From contig NZ_JHZF01000016.1 of NCBI RefSeq assembly GCF_000688295.1, forward strand, positions 120,414 to 184,413: a DNA stretch of 64,000 bases, in the 5' to 3' direction. The notes below the pieces were generated by a model. The model ran no database searches. It was not told the DNA's origin and worked only from the letters and a program-made list of their open reading frames with translations. This DNA is from Pseudooceanicola nanhaiensis DSM 18065 (GTDB taxonomy: Bacteria; Pseudomonadota; Alphaproteobacteria; Rhodobacterales; Rhodobacteraceae). This document shows, piece by piece, positions 18,844 to 28,289 of the stretch. Each line of letters begins with the position of its first letter. The first letter of the stretch is position 1. The position numbers and the translations under genes are program-made.

Positions 18844-19539
18844 TCAGGTGGTGCGGCGGCCGGGGAAGGTGAGGATGGCGAGCAGGACGAGGCCGAGGGT
18901 GGCGAGGCCCATCATCACCCATTGCGGCGGCGCGATATTGGCCGCGAAGACGCCGATCAGCGCCCAGCCGAGGCCGAGGGCGTAGAATGGCTCGGCCCGG
19001 CGCAGCAGCGTCACGGCGCCGATCACGATGGCGACGCCCAGCAGGATCGGGTGCAGGAGCGGCTGGCTGCCCGCGCCGAAGCCCGTCAGCGTGATCGCCA
19101 GCGACACGCAGGCGGCTGCCGTCAGCCAGCCCGCGAAGAGCCCGAGCGGCGCGGCGAGCCAGATGTTCTCATCGCGCGGCGCGCGGAGCAGGGCGGCCAG
19201 GGCGCAGGCCAGCATTGCCCAGATCAGCACCGTGGCCCAGAAGGGCGACACGGTGGCCACCGGCAGCCATGCGGTGCCGAAGCAGAGGCTGAGGAAGAGC
19301 GGCCAGCGCGTCCGGTCCCAGCCCGCATCCTCGGCGCGCTGCGTCAGCCCGTAGACGGCGCTGACGATCAGCCAGGCGTAGATCACCAGCCAGACCGAGA
19401 AGGTCCAGCCGGGCGGCTGGATCAGCGGGTCCGGCTGCGGGACCGGGAACTGGTCGGGACGGTAGCCCGCGAAGGGCGGCGAGATGAGCGGCGCGACGGC
19501 AAACGCGATCGCGGCGGTCAGGACCAAGATGGCTTTCAT
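18844..19539 (-). CDS. Multi-spanning membrane protein, distantly TspO/MBR-like
   Basis: A 231-residue Trp-rich integral membrane protein with an N-terminal hydrophobic segment and about six spans. The segment PPGWTFSVWLVIYAWLIVSA resembles the PPGW..P.VW signature of the TspO/MBR tryptophan-rich sensory proteins, but the protein is longer than classical TspO (about 160 residues). Function unknown; tetrapyrrole sensing would be a guess. The internal Met start (19539) has a GGA upstream; 19548 is an alternative. It sits alone, 31 bp downstream of serS on the same strand. Confidence 0.7.
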   Translation of the reverse strand: MKAILVLTAAIAFAVAPLISPPFAGYRPDQFPVPQPDPLIQPPGWTFSVWLVIYAWLIVSAVYGLTQRAEDAGWDRTRWPLFLSLCFGTAWLPVATVSPFWATVLIWAMLACALAALLRAPRDENIWLAAPLGLFAGWLTAAACVSLAITLTGFGAGSQPLLHPILLGVAIVIGAVTLLRRAEPFYALGLGWALIGVFAANIAPPQWVMMGLATLGLVLLAILTFPGRRTT

Positions 19540-19579
19540 GCGTTCCATGCTTTGTTAACGCACGGAACGCCTGTCCGGA

Positions 19580-20872
19580 TCAAGCGAGCGTGCCGTCCGC
19601 CGTCAGGGTCAGCTTGCCGCCGAGATAGGGGCCCAGCACCTCGGGCAGGACGACCGAGCCATCCGCGCGCTGGCCGTTCTCGAGCACCGCGATCAGGCAG
19701 CGCCCCACGGCGAGGCCCGAGCCGTTCAGCGTGTGGACGTAGTCGGGCTTGCCGCCGCCCGCGGGACGGAAGCGGGCGTTCATCCGCCGCGCCTGGAAGT
19801 CGCCGCAGAGCGAGACCGAGGAGATCTCGCGGTAGGTGTCCTGACCGGGCAGCCAGACCTCGATGTCGTGGGTGCGGCGCGCGCCGAAGCCCATGTCGCC
19901 GGTGCAGAGCACCACGGTGCGGTAGGCGAGGCCCAGCTTCTCGAGGATGCCCTGCGCGCAGGCCGTCATCCGGTCGAGCTCGGCCAGCGACTGGTCGGGA
20001 TGGGTGATCGAGACCATCTCGACCTTCTCGAACTGGTGCTGGCGCAGCATGCCCGCCGTGTCGCGGCCCGCCGAGCCCGCTTCGGAGCGGAAGCACTGGG
20101 TGTGCGCGACATGCCGGCGGGGCAGGGAGGCCTCGTCCACGATCTCGTCGTTGACGAGATTGGTCAGCGTCACCTCGGCGGTCGGGACCAGCCACCAGCC
20201 GTCCTCGGTCCGGTAGCTGTCCTCGCCGAACTTCGGCAGCTGGCCGGTGCCGACCATCATCTCCTCGCGCACCAGCACGGGGGTCCAGGTCTCGGTCAGG
20301 CCGTTCTCGTCGACATGGGTGTCGAGCATGAACTGCGCCAGCGCCCGGTGGATGCGGGCCACCGCGCCCTTCAGCACCACGAAGCGGGCGCCCGAGAGCT
20401 TGGCCGCGGCCTCGAAATCCATGCCGGGGATCACGCCGGGCAGCTGGTAATGCTCCTTCGGCGCGAACTCGAGCGCGGGGGGCGTGCCGTGGCGGTGGAT
20501 CTCGACGTTGTCGGCCTCGTCCGCGCCGTCCGGCACGTCGTCCAGCGGCAGGTTCGGAATGCCCATCAGAAGATCGGTGAGCTGCGCGTCGAGCGCCTTG
20601 GCCTCGTCGTTCAGCGCGGCGACCTGCGCCTTGGTGTCGGCGACCAGCGCGCGGAGCCGTTCGAACTCGGCCTCGTCGCCCTTCGCCTTGGCGGCGCCGA
20701 CCTGCCTGGAGGCGGCGTTCTGCGCGGCCTGTGCGGTCTCGGCCGCGTGGATCTTCGCGCGGCGCGCCTCGTCGAGGGCGAGGATGTCCGACGACAGGGC
20801 CGAGGCTCCACGGCGGGCAAGCGCGGCGTCGAAGGCAGCCGGGTTGTCGCGGATCTGGCGAATGTCGTGCAT
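19580..20872 (-). CDS. serS: Seryl-tRNA synthetase
   Basis: A 430-residue class II aminoacyl-tRNA synthetase charging tRNA-Ser and tRNA-Sec. The N-terminal 110 residues form the long antiparallel coiled-coil arm (Ala/Lys/Glu-rich, [19 protein letters not shown] and following). The catalytic core shows [20 protein letters not shown] (motif 2) and a C-terminal motif 3 in [19 protein letters not shown]. Full length. It is read divergently from yajC across a 364-bp intergenic region. Confidence 0.97.
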   Translation of the reverse strand: MHDIRQIRDNPAAFDAALARRGASALSSDILALDEARRAKIHAAETAQAAQNAASRQVGAAKAKGDEAEFERLRALVADTKAQVAALNDEAKALDAQLTDLLMGIPNLPLDDVPDGADEADNVEIHRHGTPPALEFAPKEHYQLPGVIPGMDFEAAAKLSGARFVVLKGAVARIHRALAQFMLDTHVDENGLTETWTPVLVREEMMVGTGQLPKFGEDSYRTEDGWWLVPTAEVTLTNLVNDEIVDEASLPRRHVAHTQCFRSEAGSAGRDTAGMLRQHQFEKVEMVSITHPDQSLAELDRMTACAQGILEKLGLAYRTVVLCTGDMGFGARRTHDIEVWLPGQDTYREISSVSLCGDFQARRMNARFRPAGGGKPDYVHTLNGSGLAVGRCLIAVLENGQRADGSVVLPEVLGPYLGGKLTLTADGTLA

Positions 20873-21236
20873 CTTCTGTCTCCCTCGTGGGTCGGATTCG
20901 TGCGGCGGTTATGCATGGAAAGGGGGAGGGGGTAAACGGTGCGGGCGGAAAGCCCGGGGCCCGGGCCGAGCGGCGCGCGGCGGGCGGTCGTGCTCTCGGG
21001 CCGGACCATGAGGGTGCGGGCTGGGGGCCGTCATCCTCGGGCCCGCCCCGGGGATCTCATGCGGGCAGCTCTCCGGAGACCCGGGAGGCCGCCCGTCCGC
21101 GCCCCCGGAAGGCGACACTCCGCCACGCCTGCCTCTCCCCGCGGCAGGCCCCTTCCCGCCTTGCATTCCACCCCTTCCACACATAGGTTCCGCCAAACTT
21201 TCGCGGGGGGTCCCCGCCGAACCTCAAGGAGGCCCC
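20873..21236. other. Divergent intergenic region serS/yajC
   Basis: 364 bp without a convincing gene. It is extremely GC-rich (runs such as GCCCGGGGCCCGGGC near 20952) and should contain both promoters. A weak pair TTGCAT and TAGGTT with 17-bp spacing near 21162 could serve yajC, whose ATG has AAGGAGG upstream. No repeat element or RNA gene recognised. Confidence 0.5.
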
Positions 21237-21524
21237 ATGGACGGGAACGCCATCGCGCAATTCGTGCCGCTTATCCTGATCTTCGTGATCATGTATTTCC
21301 TTCTCATTCGCCCGCAGCAGAAGAAGCTCAAGCAGCACCAGCAGATGGTGAACAACGTTCGCCGCGGCGACGAGGTGGTCACCCAGGGCGGGATCGTCGG
21401 CAAGGTCGTGAAGGTGCGCGAGGACGAGGAGCTCGAGATCGAGATCGCCGAGGGCGTGAAGGTCCGGGTCATCAAGTCGACCCTCGCCCATGTCCGGAGC
21501 AAGACCGAACCGGCGAAGTCCTGA
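21237..21524 (+). CDS. yajC: Preprotein translocase accessory subunit YajC
   Basis: A 95-residue YajC: one N-terminal membrane helix (PLILIFVIMYFLLIRPQQKK) followed by the conserved basic, hydrophilic domain with MVNNVRRGDEVVTQGGIVG. YajC associates with SecDF and SecYEG in the inner membrane. An excellent AAGGAGG lies before the ATG. It heads the yajC-secD-secF operon, 19 bp before secD. Confidence 0.96.
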   Translation: MDGNAIAQFVPLILIFVIMYFLLIRPQQKKLKQHQQMVNNVRRGDEVVTQGGIVGKVVKVREDEELEIEIAEGVKVRVIKSTLAHVRSKTEPAKS

Positions 21525-21543
21525 GCGGAACGGGACGCGCAAC

Positions 21544-23175
21544 ATGCTTCACATCGAAACCTGGAAGCGCGTCCTGATCTGGCTGGTCATCGTTGCCGGC
21601 CTGGTCATGGCGCTGCCGAACGCCTTCTACCCGCGGGTGGAACGCTACAATGACGCCGTGGCCGCGGGCCAGCCCGCGGAGGGCTGGGCGGACTACCTGC
21701 CCTCGAACCTCGTGAACCTCGGTCTCGACCTGCGCGGCGGCGCGCACCTGCTGGCCGAGGTCCGGGTGCAGGACGTCTACGAAGGCCGGATGAAGGGCCT
21801 CTGGCCCGAGATTCGCGACGTGCTGCGCGATGCCCGCGACAGTGTCGGCGCGATCCGTCTGCAGGACGGCGCCCCGGACGAGCTGCGCATCAGCATCGCC
21901 AATGCCGACGCCATGGACGAGGCGGTGCGCCTCGTGCAGGGGCTCGCGCGTCCGGTGACGTCGCTCAGCGGGGCAGGCGCCAACGACATCGAGGTCCGCG
22001 CCGAGGGCGACCAGCTGGTCGTGACCCTCTCGGAGGCCGAAAAGCAGGCGACCGACGAGCGCACCGTGCGCCAGTCGCTCGAGATCATCCGCCGCCGGAT
22101 CGACGAGGTCGGCACCCGTGAACCCACCATCCAGCGCCAGGGCTCGGACCGGATCCTGATCCAGGTGCCGGGGCTGGGATCGGCCTCCGAGCTGAAGGAC
22201 ATCATCGGCACCACCGCCCAGCTGACCTTCCAGCCCGTCGCGGGCCGTGCCAACAGCGCCGATCAGGCGGTGCAGCCGGGGCAGGAAGTCCTGCCGTCGC
22301 TGGACGAGGAGGGCGTCTGGTACATCCTCGAGGAGGCGCCCGTCGTCACCGGCGAGGAACTGGTGGACGCGCAGCCGAGCTTCGACCAGAACGGTCGGCC
22401 CGCGGTGACCTTCCGCTTCAACCCCGCAGGGGCGCGCAAGTTCGGCGATTACACCGGGGCCAACATCGGGTCGCCCTTCGCGATCGTGCTGGATGACGAG
22501 GTCATCTCGGCGCCGGTGATCCAGAGCCACATCCCGGGCGGGTCGGGCATCATCACCGGGAACTTCTCGGTCGAGGAAAGCACCAACCTCGCCGTCCTGC
22601 TGCGCGCGGGCGCGCTGCCGGCAGGGCTCGACTTCCTCGAGGAACGGACCATCGGGCCCGAACTCGGGGCGGATTCGATCCAGGCCGGCAAGATCGCCTG
22701 CGCCGTGGCCTTCGTGCTGGTGCTGGGCTTCATGTGGCTGAGCTATGGCCTCTTCGGCTTCTTCGCCAACGTGGCGCTGCTGGTGAACGTGGCGCTGATC
22801 TTCGGCCTGCTCTCGGCCATCGGGGCCACGCTGACCCTGCCGGGGATCGCCGGGATCGTGCTGACCATCGGCATGGCGGTCGACGCCAACGTGCTGGTCT
22901 TCGAGCGCATCCGGGAGGAGCTGAAGACCGCCCGCGGCCCGGCCCGCGCCATCGAGCTGGGCTACGAACGCGCGCTCTCGGCCATCGTGGACGCGAACAT
23001 CACGACCTTCATCGTCGCGGTGATCCTCTTCGTGATGGGCTCGGGTCCGGTGCGGGGCTTCTCGGTGACGCTGGGGATCGGTATCGTGACCTCGGTCTTC
23101 ACGGCGATCTGGGTGACGCGGCTCTTCGTCGTGATGTGGTTCGAACGGGCGCGGCCCAAGACGATCGAGGTGTGA
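21544..23175 (+). CDS. secD: Protein translocase subunit SecD
   Basis: A 543-residue SecD that uses proton motive force to pull proteins through SecYEG. TM1 is at about residues 9-25; the large P1 periplasmic region begins with LGLDLRGGAHLLAEV, the family hallmark; the C-terminal five-span membrane domain includes GMAVDANVLVFERIREE with the functionally important Asp in TM4. The start at 21544 places the signal-anchor at the N-terminus. A single base separates it from secF. Confidence 0.97.
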   Translation: MLHIETWKRVLIWLVIVAGLVMALPNAFYPRVERYNDAVAAGQPAEGWADYLPSNLVNLGLDLRGGAHLLAEVRVQDVYEGRMKGLWPEIRDVLRDARDSVGAIRLQDGAPDELRISIANADAMDEAVRLVQGLARPVTSLSGAGANDIEVRAEGDQLVVTLSEAEKQATDERTVRQSLEIIRRRIDEVGTREPTIQRQGSDRILIQVPGLGSASELKDIIGTTAQLTFQPVAGRANSADQAVQPGQEVLPSLDEEGVWYILEEAPVVTGEELVDAQPSFDQNGRPAVTFRFNPAGARKFGDYTGANIGSPFAIVLDDEVISAPVIQSHIPGGSGIITGNFSVEESTNLAVLLRAGALPAGLDFLEERTIGPELGADSIQAGKIACAVAFVLVLGFMWLSYGLFGFFANVALLVNVALIFGLLSAIGATLTLPGIAGIVLTIGMAVDANVLVFERIREELKTARGPARAIELGYERALSAIVDANITTFIVAVILFVMGSGPVRGFSVTLGIGIVTSVFTAIWVTRLFVVMWFERARPKTIEV

Positions 23176-23176
23176 G

Positions 23177-24145
23177 ATGCGTTTGAGACTTGTTCCCGCC
23201 GAAACCCACATCGACTTCTTCAAGGCGCGCCGCGTCACCTTCGGCGCCTCCGTGGTGCTGATGATCCTCTCGATCGTCTGCTGGGCGGTGATGGGGCTGA
23301 ACTTCGGCATCGACTTCCGCGGCGGCACGACGATCCGGACCCAGTCCGAGAGCGCCGTGACGGTCGGCGACTACCGCGAGGCCATCGCGCCGCTGCAACT
23401 GGGCGACGTCTCGATCTCGGAGGTCTTCGATCCCTCCTTCGACGCGAACCACCATGTCGCGATGATCCGCATCCAGGCCCAGGAGGGGCAGGAGAGCGTC
23501 TCGGGCGAGACCGTCGACACGGTGCTGGCCGCGCTGCAGGAGATCGACCCGACGATCCGGTTCACCTCGGTGGAATCGGTCGGGCCGAAGGTCTCGGGCG
23601 AGCTGATCCAGACCGCCTTCATCGCGGTCGGGCTGGCGATGGCGGCGATCCTCTTCTACATCTGGCTGCGCTTCGAATGGCAGTTCTCGGTCGGCGCCGT
23701 CGCGGCGCTGTTCCATGACGTCATCCTGACCATCGGGATCTTCTCGGCGCTCCAGATCCGGTTCGACCTCGCGACCATCGCGGCGCTGCTGACGATCATC
23801 GGCTACTCGATCAACGACACGGTGGTGATCTTCGACCGGCTGCGGGAGAACCTGCGGAAGTTCAAGACCATGCCGCTGATGGAGGTGATGAACCTCTCGG
23901 TCAACGAGACGCTCAGCCGGACGATCATGACCTCGGGCACGACCCTGCTTGCGCTGATCGCCCTGCTGGTCCTGGGCGGCGACGTGATCCGGGGCTTCGT
24001 CTTCGCGATCACCTGGGGCATCGTGGTCGGGACCTATTCCTCGGTCTACGTCGCCAAGAACATCGTCCTCTGGCTGGGCGTGAAGCGCGACTGGACGAAG
24101 CCCTCGAACACCGAAGGCAACCAGTTCGCCAATATCGATGCCTGA
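23177..24145 (+). CDS. secF: Protein translocase subunit SecF
   Basis: A 322-residue SecF, partner of SecD. TM1 near residues 20-40 is followed by GIDFRGGTTIRTQ, then a periplasmic domain and five more spans with the conserved YSINDTVVIFDRLREN. It starts immediately after secD and is followed by a small Mth938-like gene after 62 bp, an arrangement that suggests one transcript for the four genes. Confidence 0.97.
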   Translation: MRLRLVPAETHIDFFKARRVTFGASVVLMILSIVCWAVMGLNFGIDFRGGTTIRTQSESAVTVGDYREAIAPLQLGDVSISEVFDPSFDANHHVAMIRIQAQEGQESVSGETVDTVLAALQEIDPTIRFTSVESVGPKVSGELIQTAFIAVGLAMAAILFYIWLRFEWQFSVGAVAALFHDVILTIGIFSALQIRFDLATIAALLTIIGYSINDTVVIFDRLRENLRKFKTMPLMEVMNLSVNETLSRTIMTSGTTLLALIALLVLGGDVIRGFVFAITWGIVVGTYSSVYVAKNIVLWLGVKRDWTKPSNTEGNQFANIDA

Positions 24146-24207
24146 CGGGACGGCCCCGGCGCGGCGCGCCGCGGCCGGGGCCTGACGTCGCGAAGGGAGC
24201 ACAGGCC

Positions 24208-24561
24208 ATGCGCATGAGCGAAATCGACTACGGCCGCGCCCGCCCGATCGACGGCTACGGCCCGGGGTTCTTCCGCGTGGGTGGCGAGGTCCACGCGGGT
24301 CCGCTTCTCGTGACCGCCGATTCCGTCGAGAGCTGGGGCGGGTTCGAGGACGTCGCGACACTGACCGCGCTCGCCCGCCAGGTGGACGTCCTCTTCCTCG
24401 GCACCGGGGCCGAGATCGCGCCGGTCCCTGCCGCGCTGCGCGCGACGCTCGAGGAGGCCGGGATCGGCGTCGAGCCGATGGCATCGCCAAGCGCCTGTCG
24501 CACCTTCAACGTGCTGCTCTCGGAAGGCCGCCGCGTCGCCGCTGCCCTGATCCCGGTCTGA
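24208..24561 (+). CDS. Mth938-like (DUF498/NDUFAF3-type) protein
   Basis: A 117-residue small alpha/beta protein of the Mth938 family, which includes the complex I assembly factor NDUFAF3. Family features visible: YGPGFFRVGGEVHAGPLLVT, then LFLGTGAEIAPVP and a C-terminal strand-helix with ACRTFNVLLSEGRRVAAAL. The molecular role in bacteria is unknown. Positioned after secF, which is common in alphaproteobacteria. Start may be 24208 or the Met two codons later (24214). Confidence 0.88.
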   Translation: MRMSEIDYGRARPIDGYGPGFFRVGGEVHAGPLLVTADSVESWGGFEDVATLTALARQVDVLFLGTGAEIAPVPAALRATLEEAGIGVEPMASPSACRTFNVLLSEGRRVAAALIPV

Positions 24562-24571
24562 TCGGGCCCGC

Positions 24572-24604
24572 CTTCCTCTTGCCATAAATATCCCCGCCGG
24601 AGGC
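24572..24604 (-). repeat. 33-bp dispersed element, copy 4 (left arm of inverted pair)
   Basis: CTTCCTCTTGCCATAAATAT on the plus strand, ending CCGCCGGAGGC, 10 bp after the stop codon of the Mth938-like gene. It is the exact reverse complement of 24746-24778. Confidence 0.9.
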
Positions 24605-24745
24605 AAGCTCCGAGACGGGCTCGATGCCCGTTTCGGAGCTTCACCCGGGCGACGCCGGAACGGCGGCGCAAATCCGGGTTGCGCCGTCCTCCGGACGCCG
24701 CCCGGGGGGTCGCCCGAAGCGGGCATCGAGCCCGCTTCGGGCGAT

Positions 24746-24778
24746 GCCTCCGGCGGGGATATTTATGGCAAGAGGAAG
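24746..24778 (+). repeat. 33-bp dispersed element, copy 5 (right arm of inverted pair)
   Basis: Starts GCCTCCGGCGGGG and ends GCAAGAGGAAG, identical to copy 1 at 2360. It lies 49 bp before the ccmA start. Confidence 0.9.
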
Positions 24779-24827
24779 CAGGCGGACACTCTTTCCCGGC
24801 ACGGGGTTTTCCTTTAGGTCCGGCGTC

Positions 24828-25436
24828 ATGGAGCTGATTGTCGAGGATCTGTCCGTCGCACGCGGCGGCATGGCGGTGCTGGAAGGGGTCTGCTTCCGGC
24901 TGGCGTGCGGTCATGCGCTGGTGCTGCGGGGGCCGAACGGGGCGGGGAAGACGACGCTGCTGCGGACACTGGCCGGGTTGCAGCCGCCGCGCGGGGGCCG
25001 GATTTCGCTCGACCGGGAGGCGATGGTCTATGCCGCGCATGCGGACGGGATCAAGGCGGTGCTGACGGTCGAGGAGAACCTGCGGTTCTGGGCCGATCTC
25101 TACCGTGTGGACGCGGTCGGGGCCGCGCTCGAGGCCTTCGCGCTCGGCCCGCTGGCCGACCGGCCGGCGGGCGCACTTTCGGCCGGGCAGAAGCGGCGGC
25201 TCGGGCTGGCGCGGCTGCTGGTCACCGGGCGCCGGGTCTGGGTGCTGGACGAACCGACCGTCTCGCTCGACGCGGAGGCTGTCGGGATGTTCGCCCGAGC
25301 CGTGCGCGCGCATCTGGCGGGTGGCGGGCTCGCCGTGATCGCCACCCATATCGAGCTGGGGCTGGAAGCCGAGGTGCTGGACGTGGCGCGGTTCCGCCCG
25401 CGGCGTGTGGTGACGGGTGACGAGGACTTCCTGTGA
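24828..25436 (+). CDS. ccmA: Heme exporter / cytochrome c maturation ATP-binding protein CcmA
   Basis: A 202-residue ABC ATPase with the P-loop [10 protein letters not shown] at residues 34-43, the signature [15 protein letters not shown] and Walker B VWVLDEPT. It is short, as CcmA proteins are, and is followed by ccmB and ccmC, which settles the identity. With CcmB and CcmC it releases holo-CcmE during c-type cytochrome biogenesis. The start at 24828 avoids translating the composite repeat upstream. Its TGA overlaps the GTG start of ccmB. Confidence 0.94.
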   Translation: MELIVEDLSVARGGMAVLEGVCFRLACGHALVLRGPNGAGKTTLLRTLAGLQPPRGGRISLDREAMVYAAHADGIKAVLTVEENLRFWADLYRVDAVGAALEAFALGPLADRPAGALSAGQKRRLGLARLLVTGRRVWVLDEPTVSLDAEAVGMFARAVRAHLAGGGLAVIATHIELGLEAEVLDVARFRPRRVVTGDEDFL

Positions 25437-26089
25437 AGGCGCTGCTCGTCCGCGATCTGAAACTGGCGGTCCGGGCCGGGGGCGGTTTCGGGCTGGGCCT
25501 CGCGTTCTTCCTGATCGTCGTGGTGCTGGTGCCCTTCGCCGTCGGCCCCGAGACGGCGCTGCTGACCCGGATCGCGCCGGGGATCCTCTGGATCGGCGCG
25601 CTGCTGGCCTGCCTGCTGTCGCTCGACCGTATCCTCGCGCTCGACCGGGAGGACGGTTCGCTCGACCTCATCGCCACCGCGCCCCTGCCGCTGGAGGCGG
25701 CGGTCTCGGTCAAGGCGCTGGCGCATTGGCTGACCACGGGCCTGCCGCTGGTCATCGCCGCGCCGGTGCTGGGCGTGCTCCTCAACCTGCGCGGCGAGGG
25801 CTACGGGTGGCTTGTCGTCAGCCTGGCGATCGGCACGCCCGCGCTTTCGGTCATCGGCACGTTCGGCGCGGCGCTGACGGTGGGGATCAAGCGGGGCGGG
25901 CTGCTCCTGTCGCTGCTTGTCCTGCCGCTCTACGTGCCGGTGCTGATCTTCGGCGCCGAGGTCGCGCGGCGCGGGGCCGAGGGGCTCTCCGTCGCGACCC
26001 CGCTGGCGCTCCTGGGGGCGGTGACCTGCGGCACGATCGCGCTTTTGCCTTTCGCCTCGGCTGCTGTATTGCGGGTCAACCTGCGGTGA
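25433..26089 (+). CDS. ccmB: Heme exporter membrane protein CcmB
   Basis: A 218-residue six-span membrane permease. Family features include the N-terminal [18 protein letters not shown] and the segment [30 protein letters not shown]. It starts with GTG overlapping the ccmA stop (GTGA). It forms the membrane part of the CcmAB ATPase acting on heme-loaded CcmE. Confidence 0.95.
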   Translation: MKALLVRDLKLAVRAGGGFGLGLAFFLIVVVLVPFAVGPETALLTRIAPGILWIGALLACLLSLDRILALDREDGSLDLIATAPLPLEAAVSVKALAHWLTTGLPLVIAAPVLGVLLNLRGEGYGWLVVSLAIGTPALSVIGTFGAALTVGIKRGGLLLSLLVLPLYVPVLIFGAEVARRGAEGLSVATPLALLGAVTCGTIALLPFASAAVLRVNLR

Positions 26090-26130
26090 TGTGACTGGCG
26101 TGCCGCGCGCCGGAAGTTTATGGGAGCCTC

Positions 26131-26862
26131 ATGGCCTCGATCTGGGAATATGCGAACCCGCGCAAGTTCATGTCCGTCACGGACAGGGTCCTGCCGTGGA
26201 TCGCCGGGCTGTCGGCGATCGCGCTGGTCGCGGGCCTCGCCTGGGGGTTCTTCCTGACGCCCGACGATTACCGCCAGGGCTCGACCGTGAAGATCATCTA
26301 CCTGCACGTCCCCGCCGCGCTGATGGCGATCAACGGCTGGCTGATGATGCTCGCCGCCTCGCTCGTCTGGCTGGTCCGGCGCCACCACGTGAGCGCGCTG
26401 GCCGCGCGCGCCGCGGCCCCGGTGGGCGCGGTGATGACGGTGATCGCGCTTCTGACCGGTGCGATCTGGGGCCAGCCGATGTGGGGCACCTGGTGGGCCT
26501 GGGACCCGCGGCTGACCTCGTTCCTGATCCTGTTCCTCTTCTACCTCGGCTATATCGCCCTCTGGGCCGCGATCGAGGACGGGGACACGGCGGCGGACCT
26601 GACCTCGGTCCTCTGCCTCGTGGGCTCGGTCTTCGCGCTGCTCAGCCGCTACGCGGTGAACTTCTGGAACCAGGGGCTGCACCAGGGCGCCTCGCTGTCG
26701 CTCGACAAGGAGGAGAACGTGGCCGACGTCTTCTACTTCCCGCTGCTCCTGTGCATCGCGGGCTTCGTGCTGTTCTTCCTCGCGCTCGTGCTTCTGCGGA
26801 CCCGGACCGAGATCCGGGCGCGGCGGATGCGGGCGCTGATGGCGCGGGAGCGGATGGCGTGA
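26131..26862 (+). CDS. ccmC: Heme handling membrane protein CcmC
   Basis: A 243-residue six-span protein carrying the tryptophan-rich heme-binding motif WGTWWAWDPRLTS, diagnostic of the CcmC/CcmF/CcsA family. It moves heme onto CcmE on the periplasmic side. The HVPAALMA segment supplies one of the conserved His residues. Located between ccmB and ccmD; its stop overlaps the ccmD start by one base. Confidence 0.96.
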   Translation: MASIWEYANPRKFMSVTDRVLPWIAGLSAIALVAGLAWGFFLTPDDYRQGSTVKIIYLHVPAALMAINGWLMMLAASLVWLVRRHHVSALAARAAAPVGAVMTVIALLTGAIWGQPMWGTWWAWDPRLTSFLILFLFYLGYIALWAAIEDGDTAADLTSVLCLVGSVFALLSRYAVNFWNQGLHQGASLSLDKEENVADVFYFPLLLCIAGFVLFFLALVLLRTRTEIRARRMRALMARERMA

Positions 26863-27017
26863 TGCCGGATCTCGGGAAATACGCGGGCGCGGTGCTGAGC
26901 GCCTATGCGGTGTCGCTGGCGCTGCTGGCGGTGCTGGTGCTCTGGAGCCTGTGGCGGGCGAAACGGGTCAAGGCGGCCCTCGAGAAGGTGGAGGCGCGAC
27001 GCAATGGCCAAGATTAG
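26862..27017 (+). CDS. ccmD: Heme exporter small protein CcmD
   Basis: A 51-residue protein with a single hydrophobic helix (residues about 7-28, GAVLSAYAVSLALLAVLVLW) and a basic, charged C-terminal tail. Size, single span and position between ccmC and ccmG identify it as CcmD, which stabilises the CcmABC-CcmE complex. TGATG overlap with ccmC; its 3' end overlaps the ccmG start by 14 bp. Confidence 0.9.
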   Translation: MPDLGKYAGAVLSAYAVSLALLAVLVLWSLWRAKRVKAALEKVEARRNGQD

Positions 27018-27543
27018 ACCCCTGATGCTGGTGCCGCCGGTGATCTTCCTCGGGCTTGCGGCGATGTTCCTCGTGGGGATGCAGCGCGACGATCCTGACG
27101 CGCTGCCCTCGGCGCTGGCCGGGCGGACGGCGCCGGACCTGGTGGTCACGCCGCTTGGGGACCTGCCGGCCTTCGACGGGTCCATGCTGGCCGATGGCGA
27201 GGTGAAGCTGGTGAACTTCTGGGCGAGCTGGTGCGCGCCCTGCCGGGTCGAGCATCCCAATCTCGAGGCGCTGGCCGCAGAGGGGGTGACGATCTACGGA
27301 GTGAACTACAAGGACAAGGCGCCGCAGGCGCTGGCATTCCTAGAGGAGCTGGGCAATCCCTACGCGGCCGTGGGGCAGGACGCGGACGGCCGGACGGGGC
27401 TGGACTGGGGGCTCTACGGCGTGCCCGAGACCTTCGTGATCGACGGGGAGGGCAAGGTCGTGACGCGCTTCGCCGGACCGGTCACGGAGCGGGTGATCGA
27501 GGCGACCATCCGTCCGGCGCTCGAGTCGGCGGCGGCGGAGTAG
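27004..27543 (+). CDS. ccmG: Thiol:disulfide interchange protein CcmG (DsbE), membrane-anchored thioredoxin
   Basis: A 179-residue thioredoxin-like protein with an N-terminal membrane anchor (residues about 7-25) and the active site WASWCAPCRVEHP. The loop containing YGVNYKDK and the cis-Pro region YGVPETFVID are typical of CcmG/DsbE, which reduces apocytochrome c cysteines before heme attachment. Last gene of the ccm operon here; ccmE, ccmF and ccmH are not in the window. Confidence 0.95.
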   Translation: MAKIRPLMLVPPVIFLGLAAMFLVGMQRDDPDALPSALAGRTAPDLVVTPLGDLPAFDGSMLADGEVKLVNFWASWCAPCRVEHPNLEALAAEGVTIYGVNYKDKAPQALAFLEELGNPYAAVGQDADGRTGLDWGLYGVPETFVIDGEGKVVTRFAGPVTERVIEATIRPALESAAAE

Positions 27544-27593
27544 CGCCCGGGGCGCGGCGTCCTGCGACCTCCGCGGGACGTCGCCAGCGGAAT

Positions 27594-27660
27594 GCCTCCG
27601 AAGGGCATCGAGCCCTTCGGAGCCATGGCCTCCGGCGGGAGTATTTCCGGAAAGATGAAG
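27594..27660 (+). repeat. Hairpin plus dispersed element, copy 6
   Basis: A hairpin with arms CTCCGAAGGGC and GCCCTTCGGAG around ATCGA (27597-27622) is followed by the element proper at 27628-27660 (GCCTCCGGCGGGAGTATTTC to AAAGATGAAG), 50 bp after the ccmG stop. This copy shows the two-part design clearly. Confidence 0.8.
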
Positions 27661-27746
27661 CAGGGGCGGCGGCAGGCGCTGGCGCGGGGACGGCGAGGGC
27701 GGTATGGCCGCGGCAGGATTGGCCAGGATTGGCAGGGGGAGCCGGG

Positions 27747-28256
27747 ATGCAGGGTGAGCAGGGCAGGGAACTGGCGCGGGTCGAGGCCTCGGGCGGGCGG
27801 CGGGTCTTCGGGATCGGCGTGCTGATCGGGCTGGGCTTCATCCTGATCTGGCTGGGCCTGTTCCAGGACGGCGGCTCGGTCCTGCTGCGGGTGCTGATCC
27901 TTGTCGCGGGGGCGGCGGTGATCTGGGCCGCGCGGGCGATGCAGCGGGCCACGGCGCTGGCGGTGATCCTGACGGAGGAGGGCCTCTGCGACAGCGCGGG
28001 CGAGGTGATTGCGCCGATCGGGCAGATCGCCTCGGTCGACCGGGGGGCCTTTGCCTTCAAGCCCTCCAACGGGTTCCTCCTGCGCCTGACGGTGCCCGGC
28101 GCGCGGCGCTGGCGGCCGGGGCTCTACTGGCGGATCGGGCGGCGCGTCGGGGTCGGCGGCGTGGCCCATGCCGCGCAGGCCAAGGCGATGGCCGACGCGA
28201 TCGCGATCATGCTGGTGGAGCGCAAGGTGGCCGAGGCCGCGGACGCCGACAGCTGA
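27747..28256 (+). CDS. Small inner-membrane protein of unknown function
   Basis: A 169-residue protein with two adjacent hydrophobic helices (around residues 21-38 and 46-62) followed by a soluble domain with LTEEGLCDSAGEVIAPIGQIASVDRG, which has the look of a PH-like membrane-protein domain. I do not recognise a named family. Start at 27747 follows GGGGGAGCC. It stands alone between ccmG and the convergent pilin-like genes. Confidence 0.65.
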   Translation: MQGEQGRELARVEASGGRRVFGIGVLIGLGFILIWLGLFQDGGSVLLRVLILVAGAAVIWAARAMQRATALAVILTEEGLCDSAGEVIAPIGQIASVDRGAFAFKPSNGFLLRLTVPGARRWRPGLYWRIGRRVGVGGVAHAAQAKAMADAIAIMLVERKVAEAADADS

Positions 28257-28289
28257 GCGCGGGCCCCGGGGACGACCCCGGCCGGCGGC

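Larger units (their letters stand above)
24572..24778. repeat. 207-bp composite inverted-repeat element between the Mth938-like gene and ccmA
   Basis: Two perfect 33-bp (34 with the next base pair) inverted arms enclose three further hairpins. The first has 16-base arms with one G-T pair (24605-24620 with 24626-24641) around TCGAT. The second has arms CGGCGCAA/TTGCGCCG. The third has perfect 15-bp arms (24710-24724 with 24730-24744) around ATCGA. No open frame of its own is convincing. The element looks like two copies of the dispersed repeat joined head to head, MITE- or REP-like. Confidence 0.85.
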
